A stretch of DNA of 64,000 nt from Alphaproteobacteria bacterium (GCA_024227565.1 JAAEUE010000132.1:1-64000), one strand, 5' to 3'. Counted from the first letter of the stretch, positions 53,243 through 63,295 are shown. Translations and numbers: made by a program. The notes: generated by a model not told the origin, from the letters alone.

Positions 53243-53935
53243 CCATTTGGACACGTGGAATCATGCCATTTAGGCATCATGCCGTTGGCTGCGGGATGGC
53301 TTCATAGCCGCCTTGGACCATCATACATTCATAGTTTGCCCCCGACGGTTGTCACACTGTAGAATCACGCCCTTACGCGACCAGCAGAGCGCCTTCACAG
53401 TCTATTAACCATAAAATCAATTCTCCTTCTGTATTGAATGATTTTTCCTTGATCTGGGTTTCTTGCACCAAAACAGAACCTTATGGCGATTTAACACGCG
53501 ATAATTGGAAAAACTGGTCCATCCAACACATCGAATGTGCAATTTGATGCATGTCAAAAAACACTTCAATTAGCCACTTAGACATCCCTGATAGGCTGCA
53601 TCACTCTGCGCTAGTACATACAATCGGCCATTCACCGGGCAAAAAAGCGTTTCATCGTTCTCAACCAAGTCACCTCCTCACACCTTCAGATTGGAGGTAT
53701 CTCCCTCATGATGTGCAGAATGTATATGTATATTTCTTCTATTTGAACACGGCAATTGACTGTTTTCTGGCGAATTTTCCAAGTACGCAAAATGAGCATT
53801 AATTTGGGTTAGCCCTAACACTCCTACAACAGCTCGATTCACAGCAGAGACCGCTCACCCTCCCACTATGTAAGTATTCCTACCTGCAGGAATCCAATCT
53901 GCTTGCCGGTGCCGGCACGATAAAAGCAGAGGCAC
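53243..53935. other. AT-rich intergenic region
   Basis: Nearly 700 bases with no frame I accept. Composition is clearly more AT-rich than the flanks, especially 53390-53560 and 53690-53815. A small hairpin, ATGCC/GGCAT, lies 25 bases beyond erpA, and ATTCCT/AGGAAT and GCCGG/CCGGC dyads lie near the rhomboid 3' end. The rest shows no recognised structure. Could be relict or host an unannotated small RNA. Confidence 0.45.
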
Positions 53936-54892
53936 TTAAGGCCAGGCCACAATGGCCACTATCCATGCTGAAGCTAATATCCCCCCAGCCAACGCCCCGC
54001 ATTTCAGTTGGAAGACGATATCCGCCGCCCAGTTGCGCTCATATCTGCTTAACAACCAGCCACCGCCCAGTCCGAAAAGAAAGCCCAGCACATGGGCCAG
54101 AATATCTGTCCGTTCTCCGCTGAATCCCAAAAAGGCCAGCAGCATGAAGCCGCCCGCCAATGGTGCCCAGCGACGCAAGTTCAGCAATGATCGCCTGCTT
54201 TGCGAGTAATCGCTTTGGCGCAGTGCAGCCAACAATCCAATACCGGCAAACAGCGCTGTAGACGCACCTATGGAAGTGTGGCTGTTAGATTGCACCAGAG
54301 CGTTCACAACGTTGCCCAGAGTGCCTGCTGTAATCATTGCGGCCCACGCCAAACCGGAGCCGGTAATTTGGGCGAGCAATAGAGAAAACACGGTGCCGAA
54401 CACCAAATTGCCGAGCAAATGTGTTGAGCTCACATGGAGAGTCAACGCCGTAACTGCCCGCCACCACTGGCCATCCAACATCAATCCGGCCTGCGCCGCC
54501 CCTGCCCGTGCCCAATCAATCGAAAAGGCATGGTTACGTTCGGCCGCAAAAAAGAAAAACAAGACGACCCAATACAACATGGCAGCTTCAATCCGAGGCA
54601 CAACCACATGGCGCTTGGCCACCTTTATCTTTGAGTTCCGATTTTCAACGTCATAGGCCAGCAATTCGCTGGCCGCCTGTTCATGGGCGTGAGCATCCAC
54701 ATAGAGCCCAAAACCATCACCTTCTCGGATGACAAATGACCGAATCCCCATCGCCACCAGCACTAGGGCGTATTGCTCGGCCTGCTCGCGCCTCGCGCAG
54801 TGGCGCACCTGCGCGTGGTTTGGGTGGATTGGGTCAGTCACGGGGGTGAAAATGGGTAATGTCGACGCCAAGGGCAAGGGCCTTGTTCTCAT
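53936..54892 (-). CDS. rhomboid-family intramembrane serine protease
   Basis: 318 residues (start at 54892; a GTG at 54841 is an alternative). The N-terminal cytoplasmic segment includes QVRHCARREQAEQYALVLVA. Six or seven helices follow from about residue 105. Catalytic Ser in HTSIGASTALFAGIG and His in DILAHVLGFLFGLGGG. STHLLGNLVFGTVFSLLLAQ is the helix-2 Asn-containing region. Substrate unknown. Confidence 0.88.
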   Translation of the reverse strand: MRTRPLPLASTLPIFTPVTDPIHPNHAQVRHCARREQAEQYALVLVAMGIRSFVIREGDGFGLYVDAHAHEQAASELLAYDVENRNSKIKVAKRHVVVPRIEAAMLYWVVLFFFFAAERNHAFSIDWARAGAAQAGLMLDGQWWRAVTALTLHVSSTHLLGNLVFGTVFSLLLAQITGSGLAWAAMITAGTLGNVVNALVQSNSHTSIGASTALFAGIGLLAALRQSDYSQSRRSLLNLRRWAPLAGGFMLLAFLGFSGERTDILAHVLGFLFGLGGGWLLSRYERNWAADIVFQLKCGALAGGILASAWIVAIVAWP

Positions 54893-55038
54893 TCGTGTTC
54901 AAACTTGTCACAAATCTGATCTCTCTGACACTTTGAATGGGCAAATTTGCACGCAAATTGCAGCGGTCAGCCCATCCAGGGCGCACGCCAAACGGCAAAC
55001 GGTGAGGCGTCTCAAATTGATACGGTGAGGCATTCGGC

Positions 55039-56049
55039 ATGGCACGAATAATGGTAACCGGCGCCAGCGGCTATATCGGTAGCGTAGTCGTCGATCATCT
55101 GCTCAAGGAAAACCATCAGGTTCTGGCCGTTGATTGGATGATTTTCGGCAGCTTCGCCCTCAAGCCCTTCCTCGACAACCCAAACTTCGAACTGCTCCAT
55201 CAAGATATCCGCGAGATACCGGTTAGGACGTTTCGCGGCGTCGATATGGTCTGCGACCTTGCCGGATTGCCCAACGAGCAATGTTGCGCCCTAGACCCAG
55301 ATCTCAGCCGTGAGATTAACGTTCACGCCCGTGCAAGGGTCGCGCGCATCGCAAAGGCCATGGGTGTGAAGCGGCACATCGCCCTCACCTCGTGCGAAGC
55401 ATATGATGTTGCGGCTGGTGAAACCGCAGACGAACAGTCTCCACTGCACACCAACAGTGTCTACATGCGTTCAAACCAAGAGCTGGAAAACACGCTTCTG
55501 TCCGCATCCACTGAAGAGTTCTCAGTAACCATCCTGCGTGCTGGTTCAGTTTACGGCCTTTCGCGCCGCATGCGGTTTGATGCCATCGCCAATGTGGTCG
55601 CCCTGCGTGCCCATAGGAAACGGCGTTACACGCTGCCTGGAAATCCAAAATGCACTCTGCCATTCATCCATGTGCGAGATGTTGCCCGAGCCATTCTGGC
55701 CACACTTGTTGCGCCATTGGAAGATGTTTCAGGACGCGCCTTTAATTTGGCAAGCCAGAGCCTCTCATTTGCCGAACTGATGGAAGTGGCCGCTGAAGTG
55801 CTTGCCGAAGAGATTGAGTTCGATTTTGCGGCGAGCACAGAGGTTTATCCTGAGGCCAATGTGTCATATGAGGCGCTGCCGGCACATACCGGTTTTGTCC
55901 CCCGGATCTCGGTCGATCAAGGCATGCTGGAAGTGCTCATCGCGCTCAAAGGCGGGCGCACTGAGCCGAACAATGCAACCAACACCGCCAAGTTCTACAG
56001 GGCACTCATCAAGCAAGGTGGCCAGAGTGAGGCTCACCGGCTGACCTGA
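55039..56049 (+). CDS. NAD-dependent epimerase/dehydratase family protein (extended SDR), catalytic Lys changed
   Basis: 336 residues. Rossmann start MARIMVTGASGYIGSVVVDH with the GxxGxxG site; CDLAGLPNEQCCALDPDLSR follows. Where the family has YxxxK, this protein reads YMRSNQELENTLL, so the active-site Lys is Asn. The preceding ALTSCEAYD keeps a Thr-Ser. It may be a non-catalytic relative, or use a different mechanism. Likely nucleotide-sugar metabolism in origin. Convergent with the MFS gene. Confidence 0.85.
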   Translation: MARIMVTGASGYIGSVVVDHLLKENHQVLAVDWMIFGSFALKPFLDNPNFELLHQDIREIPVRTFRGVDMVCDLAGLPNEQCCALDPDLSREINVHARARVARIAKAMGVKRHIALTSCEAYDVAAGETADEQSPLHTNSVYMRSNQELENTLLSASTEEFSVTILRAGSVYGLSRRMRFDAIANVVALRAHRKRRYTLPGNPKCTLPFIHVRDVARAILATLVAPLEDVSGRAFNLASQSLSFAELMEVAAEVLAEEIEFDFAASTEVYPEANVSYEALPAHTGFVPRISVDQGMLEVLIALKGGRTEPNNATNTAKFYRALIKQGGQSEAHRLT

Positions 56050-56065
56050 AGCAATTCGATCCCAC

Positions 56066-57286
56066 TCAAGTGGGCGTTTGCGGCCTGCGTAGATGCAATG
56101 TGAGCCATAGCAACAGCGCCAAGGTGACGGCGATCATCGGATAAAGAGCGATGTTTACCGCGTTCCAGCCAACCAAATGCAGGAGCTTCCCAGACGAGAG
56201 CGACGCAATGGCGACGGTGGTGAATACGCAGAAATCATTGATCCCTTGCACGATGTTCTTCTCTGCTGGCCGGTAGTAGCCGGTCAACATGGCCGTTGCA
56301 CCGACAAAGCCGAAATTCCACCCCACACCGAGCAGAACCAGGCCAATCCCAAAGTTGGCCAAATGCAGACCCGACAGTGTGGAGATACCCGCCCCGGTAA
56401 GAAGCACCATGCCGATGCCAATTACCTTGCGCGCACCGAACCTGTTGATCAGAGAACCGGTAAAGAAACTTGGCGCATACATGGCCAATACATGCCACTG
56501 AATGACCAAAGCTGCCGTATCGACGCTGAACCCACAACCCACCATTGCAAGCGGTGTTGCCGTCATGACGAGGTTCATCATTCCATAGCTCATCATCGCG
56601 CACACCACGGCAACCACAAGAGCGGGTTGGCGCAAAATCACCGAAAGAGGCCGCGGCGCTTCCTCAACCTCCGCTGCCTCGCCGTCCGGGCGGTCAAGGA
56701 ACAACAAAGCCACAGCGGACGCGGTCGCCATGAGCGCGGCGACCACGTAGCAGCCACCAAATATGACCGGCCCCAGAATGTCCTGGGTTGTGATGATCGC
56801 AATAGGGCCGACAATGCCGGATACCAAACCGCCAATCGTCACCCAGGATATGGCCTTTGCCTTGAATTCCGGACCGGCCAGGTCGGCCGCTGCAAAGCGG
56901 TAGAGCATGGCAAAGGCCTGGTAGCTGCCAGTGAGCATCATTGCGCCTGTAAACAGCCAGAAATCTTGGATGTAGATGGCGTAGAGGCCGAGGAGCGCGC
57001 TGAATACACCGCAAGCAGCACCTGTCAGGAACCCAATCTTGCGGCCAACGAGCTTCATATAGAGAGATGCCGGCAACGCCGTTAGCATCGTGCCGATCAC
57101 AAATGCCGAGATGGGCAGTGTTGCCCAGCCGGGATCATTTGCAAGCGCCTTGCCGATAAGCCCGCCGGTTGTGATCAGCATTACGGCCTGCGAGCCGTAC
57201 ATTGCCTGGGCAAAGGCGAAGATCACCGCGTTCTTTTTAACGCGGCTGTCAACTTCAGAGATATCGGACGGCACAGTCACAGACAT
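56066..57286 (-). CDS. MFS transporter
   Basis: 406 residues, about 12 hydrophobic helices in two halves separated by a charged loop near residue 200 (FLDRPDGEAAEVEEAPRPLS). Motifs include ASLYMKLVGRKIGFLTGAAC in loop 2-3 and FFTGSLINRFGARKVIGIGM in loop 8-9. Resembles uncharacterised YfcJ-like or general MFS permeases; the substrate is not inferable. Lies just upstream on the map of thiL, both on the minus strand. Confidence 0.87.
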   Translation of the reverse strand: MSVTVPSDISEVDSRVKKNAVIFAFAQAMYGSQAVMLITTGGLIGKALANDPGWATLPISAFVIGTMLTALPASLYMKLVGRKIGFLTGAACGVFSALLGLYAIYIQDFWLFTGAMMLTGSYQAFAMLYRFAAADLAGPEFKAKAISWVTIGGLVSGIVGPIAIITTQDILGPVIFGGCYVVAALMATASAVALLFLDRPDGEAAEVEEAPRPLSVILRQPALVVAVVCAMMSYGMMNLVMTATPLAMVGCGFSVDTAALVIQWHVLAMYAPSFFTGSLINRFGARKVIGIGMVLLTGAGISTLSGLHLANFGIGLVLLGVGWNFGFVGATAMLTGYYRPAEKNIVQGINDFCVFTTVAIASLSSGKLLHLVGWNAVNIALYPMIAVTLALLLWLTLHLRRPQTPT

Positions 57287-57349
57287 CGCCGGACCCTAAG
57301 GGAGCGTGTGGTCAATCACAAGCGCCGCCAACGCATAGCAGCCATGCCC

Positions 57350-58306
57350 TTAAGAAAAGTGGCTCCAAGACTTGGAGGGAAACTCAATTTGCTCGCCCGC
57401 TGTGTTGCAAACCGCTACCTGGTTGCCGTCAACGATCTCACCGATATGGTGCACTTCATTGGAGCATGCCGCTTCAAAGGCATCGGCTCTCTTGTAGGGA
57501 ACAGAAAATAATATTTCGTAGTCATCTCCGCCTGTTAGGGCGCGTATTATAACTTGATCATCAAGAACTGAAAGACTTTTGACCGCCTCTGAAAACGGAA
57601 CAAGATCACAATTCACCTTAGCCCCGACCCCGGAGGCTGCAACCAGCTGCTCCAAGTCGCCAATCAGTCCGTCGGAAACATCCATAGCCGCCGACGCAAA
57701 CTCACGTATGAGCCCCAAACATTCTATGCGGGGCCGTGGCAAGCGGTAACGATCGATCAGATAGGAATCATCAACCGTCTTACAACGTTCCTTGAGCACC
57801 TCAAGCCCAATGGCGCTGTCACCAATCGTCCCGGTGACATAGAGAACATCCCCAACTTTGGCAGTTCCGCGGCGTACAACCTTGCCTGCCGGCACCTCGC
57901 CGATTGCAGTCACAGAGAGCACAAGCGGTCCCGGTGTGCTCACCGTGTCTCCGCCCAGAAGCTTGCAACCAAACTCGGCTTGATCTTCGGCAAGGCCATA
58001 GGAAAAGCTCTTTAGCCATTCATGGTCCTGCTCAGTGGAAAGCCCAAGGTTCAACAGGTAACCACAAGGCGCTGCGCCTTTCGCCACCAAATCGGAAAAG
58101 TTCACCCTGAGGGCCTTGCGCGCGATCAAATCGGCAGGCTCGTCACCGATAAAATGTACCCCTGCAACCAGCGTGTCGGTGGACAACACCGTTTCCATAC
58201 CCTCCGCGGGCACCCAGGTGGCCGCATCGTCCATCAGGCCAGCAGCACCGTCTCCGGCCAGTGGCGCAAAGTAGGTTTGGATCAGTTCTTGTTCCGGGTT
58301 GCTCAC
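57350..58306 (-). CDS. thiL: thiamine-monophosphate kinase
   Basis: 318 residues from GTG 58306, overlapping the stop of the deacetylase-family gene's neighbour frame by four bases. ATP-dependent phosphorylation of thiamine phosphate to the cofactor. Motifs: GLMDDAATWVPAEGMETVLS, STDTLVAGVHF, KALRVNFSDLVAKGAAPCGY, KLLGGDTVSTPGPLVLSVTA and AMDVSDGLIGDLEQL. Full family length. Confidence 0.93.
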   Translation of the reverse strand: MSNPEQELIQTYFAPLAGDGAAGLMDDAATWVPAEGMETVLSTDTLVAGVHFIGDEPADLIARKALRVNFSDLVAKGAAPCGYLLNLGLSTEQDHEWLKSFSYGLAEDQAEFGCKLLGGDTVSTPGPLVLSVTAIGEVPAGKVVRRGTAKVGDVLYVTGTIGDSAIGLEVLKERCKTVDDSYLIDRYRLPRPRIECLGLIREFASAAMDVSDGLIGDLEQLVAASGVGAKVNCDLVPFSEAVKSLSVLDDQVIIRALTGGDDYEILFSVPYKRADAFEAACSNEVHHIGEIVDGNQVAVCNTAGEQIEFPSKSWSHFS

Positions 58307-59343
58307 GCCGATACCCGGTGCGCGGCCTCAAAGCCGCCGAGAAAACTTGCCAGATTGTCGCCAAGATGATCCGTCAGATAGCCACCTTCTTGCACGATTG
58401 CCGTGGGCAAAGACAAAGCGGCCAAACGGGTGGAAATCGACGAGAAACCATCCCTGGTCACCGCGCCGCCCAACAGCGGATCCTTTTCGTGGGCATCCAG
58501 CCCCAGGGCAATGACCATTGCGGTCGCACCAAAGGCGCTCACAGCCTCGCAGGCTCTATCCACCGCTGCCAACCAAGTCTCATCGCCGCTCCGGACGGCA
58601 ACCGGCAGGTTAAGATTGGCGCCCTCACCGTCCCCCTCGCCCGCCTCAGACGCGTGCCCCCAGAAGAAGGGGTAGTATTCCATTGGATCGGCATGAACCG
58701 AGCAGGTTAGGATGTCACCGTGATTGTAGAAAATGCCCTGGGTTCCATTGCCATGGTGTACGTCCACATCCACGATCGCCACTTTCTCGTGGCTCTGGCG
58801 AAGATACTGCGCTGCAATGGCGGTGTTTGCCAGAAAGCAGAAGCCGCCAGCTCGCTCGTTGTAAGCGTGGTGCCCCGGAGGACGGCAGAGCGCATAAGCT
58901 GAGGAAGCAGCACCGCTGTTCACCATCCGAGCCACTGTGAGCGCGCAGTCCGCCCCCGAACGCGCCGCGTCCCAGGTGTTTGCTCCAATCGGACAGGCCA
59001 AATCCGTCTGGTGCCAGCCAGAACGGCCAACAAAGTGGTTCGGATACGTGGCCGGGCGTTCAACTGGGTGAATGTTCGGTACAATCTCAGGCGCAGCACC
59101 GTCGAGCCCGGACCAATAGGCATAGGAGTCCCGCAAGAACGACACATAACGTTCCGGGTGGATGGCTAGAATATGCTCGTCGCCAAACCGCTCAGGTGTA
59201 ATGAGCTCGCAACCTGCTTTGTCCACGCCCTGCAACAGCCGCTTTGCCCTCTCAGGCTGTTCGGGATGGGCGACAACTTTGCCCTTGTGCATGAAGAACT
59301 GAGGGTCATGCTTGAGTTGAACGGCGGAAAACACGGCTTTCAT
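58303..59343 (-). CDS. histone deacetylase family protein (acetylpolyamine amidohydrolase-like)
   Basis: 346 residues, arginase-deacetylase fold. Catalytic His pair in RPPGHHAYNERAGGFCFLAN; zinc ligands in VAIVDVDVHHGNGTQGIFYN and a third Asp in ALGLDAHEKDPLLGG. C-terminal IVQEGGYLTDHLGDNL. Size and motifs fit bacterial class II or acetylpolyamine amidohydrolases. Overlaps thiL by four bases. Substrate unproven. Confidence 0.88.
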   Translation of the reverse strand: MKAVFSAVQLKHDPQFFMHKGKVVAHPEQPERAKRLLQGVDKAGCELITPERFGDEHILAIHPERYVSFLRDSYAYWSGLDGAAPEIVPNIHPVERPATYPNHFVGRSGWHQTDLACPIGANTWDAARSGADCALTVARMVNSGAASSAYALCRPPGHHAYNERAGGFCFLANTAIAAQYLRQSHEKVAIVDVDVHHGNGTQGIFYNHGDILTCSVHADPMEYYPFFWGHASEAGEGDGEGANLNLPVAVRSGDETWLAAVDRACEAVSAFGATAMVIALGLDAHEKDPLLGGAVTRDGFSSISTRLAALSLPTAIVQEGGYLTDHLGDNLASFLGGFEAAHRVSA

Positions 59344-59372
59344 CGAATACTCCTGGACCAGCCAGAGTGAAC

Positions 59373-60065
59373 TTACTGTGAAACCAGCTGGCCGTCTTCC
59401 ATTCGCACTACCCTGTGCATCTGGGCAGCTAGTTCCATATTGTGGGTCGCGATCAGAGCCGTTAATCCTTCGTCGGCAATCATTCGCAAAAACTCTTCAT
59501 AAACACCATCAGCCGTACGCGGATCCAGGTTACCGGTCGGCTCATCAGCCAAAAGCAGTTTTGGCCCATTCGCGACCGCCCGAGCAATGGCCACCCGCTG
59601 CTGCTCACCGCCTGAAAGCTCGGTGGGCCGGTGATCCAGCCGGTCCGCAAGGCCAAGCCTTTCGAGCAATTCAGAGGCGCGGGCCTTGGCGTCCTGTTTG
59701 CTCTTGCCCAAGATAAGCTGAGGCATCATCACATTCTCCAGGGCATCAAACTCCGGCAACAAGTGATGGAACTGGTATACGAACCCGATATCGCTGCGCC
59801 GCACCTCAGTGCGCACTTTGTCTGAGCTGTGAGCCACTTCCAGTCCATCGATGAACACTTCTCCCGTATCGGGAGCTTCCAGCAAGCCGGCAATGTGCAG
59901 CAATGAAGACTTACCGGCGCCCGACGGGCCCACGAGCGCAACCATCTCACCGCGTTTCAGATCAAGGTTGGCGTTGTCGAACACCAACAGCTTTGCGTGC
60001 CCTTCACCGAAGGAGCGCGTGATGTTCCGCAATGCCAAAGCGGGTCTGTAGTCTCTATCACTCAT
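59373..60065 (-). CDS. lolD: lipoprotein-releasing system ATPase LolD
   Basis: 230 residues from ATG 60065, eight bases inside lolC. Energises release of outer-membrane lipoproteins. Walker [41 protein letters not shown] (the LolD form), signature [16 protein letters not shown], Walker [21 protein letters not shown]. Conserved lolC-lolD order. Confidence 0.95.
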   Translation of the reverse strand: MSDRDYRPALALRNITRSFGEGHAKLLVFDNANLDLKRGEMVALVGPSGAGKSSLLHIAGLLEAPDTGEVFIDGLEVAHSSDKVRTEVRRSDIGFVYQFHHLLPEFDALENVMMPQLILGKSKQDAKARASELLERLGLADRLDHRPTELSGGEQQRVAIARAVANGPKLLLADEPTGNLDPRTADGVYEEFLRMIADEGLTALIATHNMELAAQMHRVVRMEDGQLVSQ

Positions 60066-61320
60066 AGCGCAGTGCCTTGACAGGATCGAGCCGGGCGGCT
60101 CGCCACGAAGGATAGATTGTTGAGATGACCGACAAGAAGAAGGACATGCCGGCAATCGTGATCACTTCGTTCGGATCCACCTCGGCAGGCAGGCGCGACA
60201 GGTAGTAAAGTTCCGGCGAGAACAGTTCGGTTTTTGTGAGCCAAGACAAGAATTGCCGAATTTCTTCAATGTGCGTGCAGAAGATCAATCCAATGGCCAG
60301 GCCAGCGATGGTTCCGACCACCCCAATTGAGGCGCCTGTGATCAGAAACACCCGCATAATCGTGCCACGGGATGCCCCCATGGTTCGCAAAATCGCAATA
60401 TCACGGCCCTTGTCCTTCACCAGCATGATGAGGCCTGAAACAATGTTCAGTGCCGCCACCAAAATGATCAAGGTGAGGATCAGAAACATTACATTCCGCT
60501 CAACCTGGAGGGCATTGAAAAATGTCTCGTTAGTCCGCTTCCAGGTGAACAGGCGCAGTGCTGGACCACCCGCCATCTGCAAGGGCACCACAAAGTCGTC
60601 GACCTTGTCGGGACGCTCTATGAGTAACTCGACGGCGGTCGCACCCTTTTCTTGCACGAAGTACTTCTGGGCCTCCTTGAAAGGCAGGAATACATACGAG
60701 GAATCGTACTCCGACATGCCGATTTCAAACACGGCCGCAATCTTGTAGGTGCGAATTGTGGGGGTGACCCCGAACGGTGTGACCGGTCCGCGCGGGCTGA
60801 TCAGCGTGATCTCGCCCCCAACACCAACACGGTGCTTGAATGCCAGGCGCGTTCCTATGGCAATCTTCTCGGAGTGATCGAATTCGTCCAGTGACCCGCG
60901 CAATTTGTTGTTGTTGATGGAAGGCAGCGATTTCAGATCGCTTTCGCGCAAACCACGCACGAGCACCCCGGTAGCCGTACGCTGAGATGAGGCCATCACT
61001 TGGCCTTCGACGTACGGGATCGCACGGGTCACGCCAGCCACTTTCTTCAGCCGCTCCGTCACCGCGTCGTAGTCGGTTATGACACCGGATTGCCCATAGG
61101 CAACCACGTGCCCATTCATACCCAGGATCTTGCCCAGCAGTTCCTGGCGAAAGCCGTTCATAACGGCCATAACGATAATCAACGTCGCAACGCCAAGCAG
61201 GATGCCAACGAACGAGAACCCGGCAATGACCGAGATGAAACCCTCTTTGCGCCTGGATCCTAAGTAGCGCAGCGATAACATCCACTCAAAAGCTGAGAAC
61301 GGCTTTGTGCCAGTGGCCAT
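60058..61320 (-). CDS. lolC: lipoprotein-releasing system permease LolC/LolE family
   Basis: 420 residues. N-terminal helix after FEWMLSLRYLGSRRKEGFIS; a large periplasmic MacB-like domain (about 55-265); three helices near 270-300, 320-350 and 385-410. Typical MRVFLITGASIGVVGTIAGL and the ending [18 protein letters not shown]. Alphaproteobacteria often have a single LolC/E-type gene. Follows proS. Confidence 0.94.
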   Translation of the reverse strand: MATGTKPFSAFEWMLSLRYLGSRRKEGFISVIAGFSFVGILLGVATLIIVMAVMNGFRQELLGKILGMNGHVVAYGQSGVITDYDAVTERLKKVAGVTRAIPYVEGQVMASSQRTATGVLVRGLRESDLKSLPSINNNKLRGSLDEFDHSEKIAIGTRLAFKHRVGVGGEITLISPRGPVTPFGVTPTIRTYKIAAVFEIGMSEYDSSYVFLPFKEAQKYFVQEKGATAVELLIERPDKVDDFVVPLQMAGGPALRLFTWKRTNETFFNALQVERNVMFLILTLIILVAALNIVSGLIMLVKDKGRDIAILRTMGASRGTIMRVFLITGASIGVVGTIAGLAIGLIFCTHIEEIRQFLSWLTKTELFSPELYYLSRLPAEVDPNEVITIAGMSFFLSVISTIYPSWRAARLDPVKALRYE

Positions 61321-61350
61321 GGTCAGAACGGTTCCTGAAAGATGTTGAAA

Positions 61351-62673
61351 TTACGCAGTCAACTGGTTGATGGCTTCGTCTAAACTGACAGACTGTTTTT
61401 CACCGCTCTTGCGATGCTTCAGTTCCACCTGCCCCTCTTTGAGGCCGCGGGGTCCGATCACCAGCTGACGCGGCAATCCAATCAGATCCATCGTTGCAAA
61501 CTTGGCTCCGGCGCGTTCGTCAGTATCATCGTAGAGAACGTCCATCCCGGCATTGGTGAGCGCGCTGTAGACCCGCTCACAAGCTGCGTCGGTGTCTGCA
61601 TCACCAGACTTCAGATTGATGATCCCCACATTGAACGGCGCAACCGGGTCCGGCCAAATGATGCCATTCTCGTCATGGCTGGCCTCAATGATACCGGCAA
61701 CCAAGCGTGACACGCCGATGCCATAGGAGCCCGAATGGACCGGAACCATCTTGCCGTCCGGCCCTTGAACAACACACTCGAGCGGTTCTGAATATTTTGT
61801 ACCGAAAAAGAATATGTGACCGACCTCGATACCGCGCCCGGTTATCTTGCGGTCGGCAGGGATGGCATCGAATGCAGCAGCTTCGTGCTTCTCGTCGGTG
61901 GCCGCATAGTGAGAGGTAAATCCCTGGATGGCGTCCGACAGCGCCCCTTCATCGTCTTGATCAATGCTGACGTTCTGCCAGTCCATCTCCAGATACTTGG
62001 AATCGAAGAAAACCTCAGATTCCCCAGTATCCGCCAGAACCAGGAACTCATGGCTCATGTCACCGCCGATGGGACCAGTGTCCGCCTGCATGGGGATGGC
62101 CGTCAGACCCATGCGTTGATATGTGCGCAGATAGGCCAGGAACATTATATTGTATGAGTGACGTCCGGCTTCAGCGCTCACGTCGAATGAGTAAGCGTCC
62201 TTCATCAGAAACTCGCGTCCACGCATGACCCCAAAGCGCGGCCTGATCTCGTCCCGGAATTTCCATTGTATATGATAGAGATTACGCGGCAGGTCCTTAT
62301 AGGACTGAACACCTGCCCGGAAAATATCCGTAATCATCTCTTCGTTTGTGGGCCCATACAACATATCGCGTTCATGGCGATCCGTGATGCGCAGCATCTC
62401 CTTGCCGTAGTCGTCATACCGCCCTGATTTGCGCCAGAGGTCGGCCGATTGGATGGTCGGCATCAACACCTCAATCGCCCCTGCTCTATCTTGCTCTTCG
62501 CGGACGATCTGCTCGATCTTTTTAAGCACACGATATCCCGTCGGCAGCCATGAGTAGATGCCCGCGCTTTCTTGGCGGATCATTCCTGCACGCAGCATCA
62601 AACGATGGGAGACAATCTCAGCCTCCTTGGGGTCGTGCCGAAGGATCGGCATGAAGTACTTGCTCAGTCGCAT
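61351..62673 (-). CDS. proS: proline--tRNA ligase, short (type 2/3) form
   Basis: 440 residues, class II synthetase lacking the internal editing domain (full form about 570), which is normal in Alphaproteobacteria. Motifs: [60 protein letters not shown] and [21 protein letters not shown]-terminal anticodon-binding domain from about 340. Start of proS-lolC-lolD. Confidence 0.96.
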   Translation of the reverse strand: MRLSKYFMPILRHDPKEAEIVSHRLMLRAGMIRQESAGIYSWLPTGYRVLKKIEQIVREEQDRAGAIEVLMPTIQSADLWRKSGRYDDYGKEMLRITDRHERDMLYGPTNEEMITDIFRAGVQSYKDLPRNLYHIQWKFRDEIRPRFGVMRGREFLMKDAYSFDVSAEAGRHSYNIMFLAYLRTYQRMGLTAIPMQADTGPIGGDMSHEFLVLADTGESEVFFDSKYLEMDWQNVSIDQDDEGALSDAIQGFTSHYAATDEKHEAAAFDAIPADRKITGRGIEVGHIFFFGTKYSEPLECVVQGPDGKMVPVHSGSYGIGVSRLVAGIIEASHDENGIIWPDPVAPFNVGIINLKSGDADTDAACERVYSALTNAGMDVLYDDTDERAGAKFATMDLIGLPRQLVIGPRGLKEGQVELKHRKSGEKQSVSLDEAINQLTA

Positions 62674-62829
62674 TTCGTTGTTCCGTTCGGATGGTTCAAG
62701 ACGGTGGCGAGCCGGTTGCCTACCTTCTCTTAACGCGATTCCCTTCGGCCGGTTGTAAGCTAATGCTGGTTTGAAAAAAAGGCAGAGTTTGGTCTAGCTC
62801 ATATCAAATCAACCCAAATGATCATTTCC

Positions 62830-63026
62830 CGCGAGACTCCAGACAGAATTGCCGCTACAATGGGTCCAATAAGAAATATCGGACCCAATTTGCTACGAGT
62901 ATCGGCCGAGGTCTGGGGAGGAACTCTCCGAAAATTAGCATTCGCGACGTGCCATGGATGAATGCAATCGGAGACAGAGTAGGACTTAATTGGCAGGGCA
63001 TTTACGTGCCTTGCCTTTTTTCTTTT
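62830..63026 (+). ncRNA. candidate small RNA ending at a plus-strand terminator
   Basis: No gene on the plus strand lies in front of the terminator at 62992-63026, yet several dyads precede it (see the region entry). This layout is what a trans-acting small RNA gene looks like. The 5' end is a guess; no convincing promoter was found. Known RNAs (RNase P, SRP, tmRNA, 6S) were considered and do not match. Confidence 0.25.
62992..63026 (+). terminator. intrinsic terminator, plus strand
   Basis: GGCAGGGCA (62992-63000) pairs with TGCCTTGCC (63007-63015), with one mismatch, over a 6-base loop, and is followed by TTTTTTCTTTT. On the minus strand the same hairpin lies just after the DUF1467 stop but lacks a T-run, so it works best for plus-strand transcription. 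Confidence 0.7.
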
Positions 63027-63034
63027 CTGGGACT

Positions 63035-63289
63035 TTAGAACGGCAGGCTATCCAATGTGATCAGCTTGTTGACCTGAACATAGTAGACGCCTGCAAAAAT
63101 GATCCCTGAAACAACTGTAGTGATCAGAAACTTGCGGATCAGCCGCGGCGCAACCGGTGCACTGGGAGCATGGCCAGCTTCAACATCCTGACCCAGCTCA
63201 TGCGCGGAATGTGCACCGAACGGCAACACCGCAAACAGAACCACCCACCACAGGATGAAGTAGATCGCCAGTGCGCCGGTCCAAGCCAT
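63035..63289 (-). CDS. DUF1467 family membrane protein
   Basis: 84 residues with two membrane helices: ALAIYFILWWVVLFAVLPFG at the N-terminus and FLITTVVSGIIFAGVYYVQV at the C-terminus, joined by a short Pro/Ala-rich loop. Small conserved alphaproteobacterial family of unknown function, regularly between mce and proS. Six bases after the mce stop. Confidence 0.9.
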   Translation of the reverse strand: MAWTGALAIYFILWWVVLFAVLPFGAHSAHELGQDVEAGHAPSAPVAPRLIRKFLITTVVSGIIFAGVYYVQVNKLITLDSLPF

Positions 63290-63295
63290 GCCCCG

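Larger units (their letters stand above)
62674..63034. other. intergenic region between proS and DUF1467, structured
   Basis: 361 bases without a credible frame. It holds the proS promoter (minus strand), a 7-bp dyad TGGGTCC/GGACCCA (62861-62867, 62881-62887), a GGAG/CTCC stem (62917-62929) and a full plus-strand intrinsic terminator (62992-63026). Confidence 0.5.

Noticed and set aside
53551..53802. 83-codon frame in the AT-rich gap
   Set aside because: Weak start, His/Pro-rich with no domain; AT-rich DNA and low coding character. Kept only as a remark.
61351..62673. proS as a truncated pseudogene
   Set aside because: The short form without the editing domain is normal in Alphaproteobacteria and all core motifs are intact.
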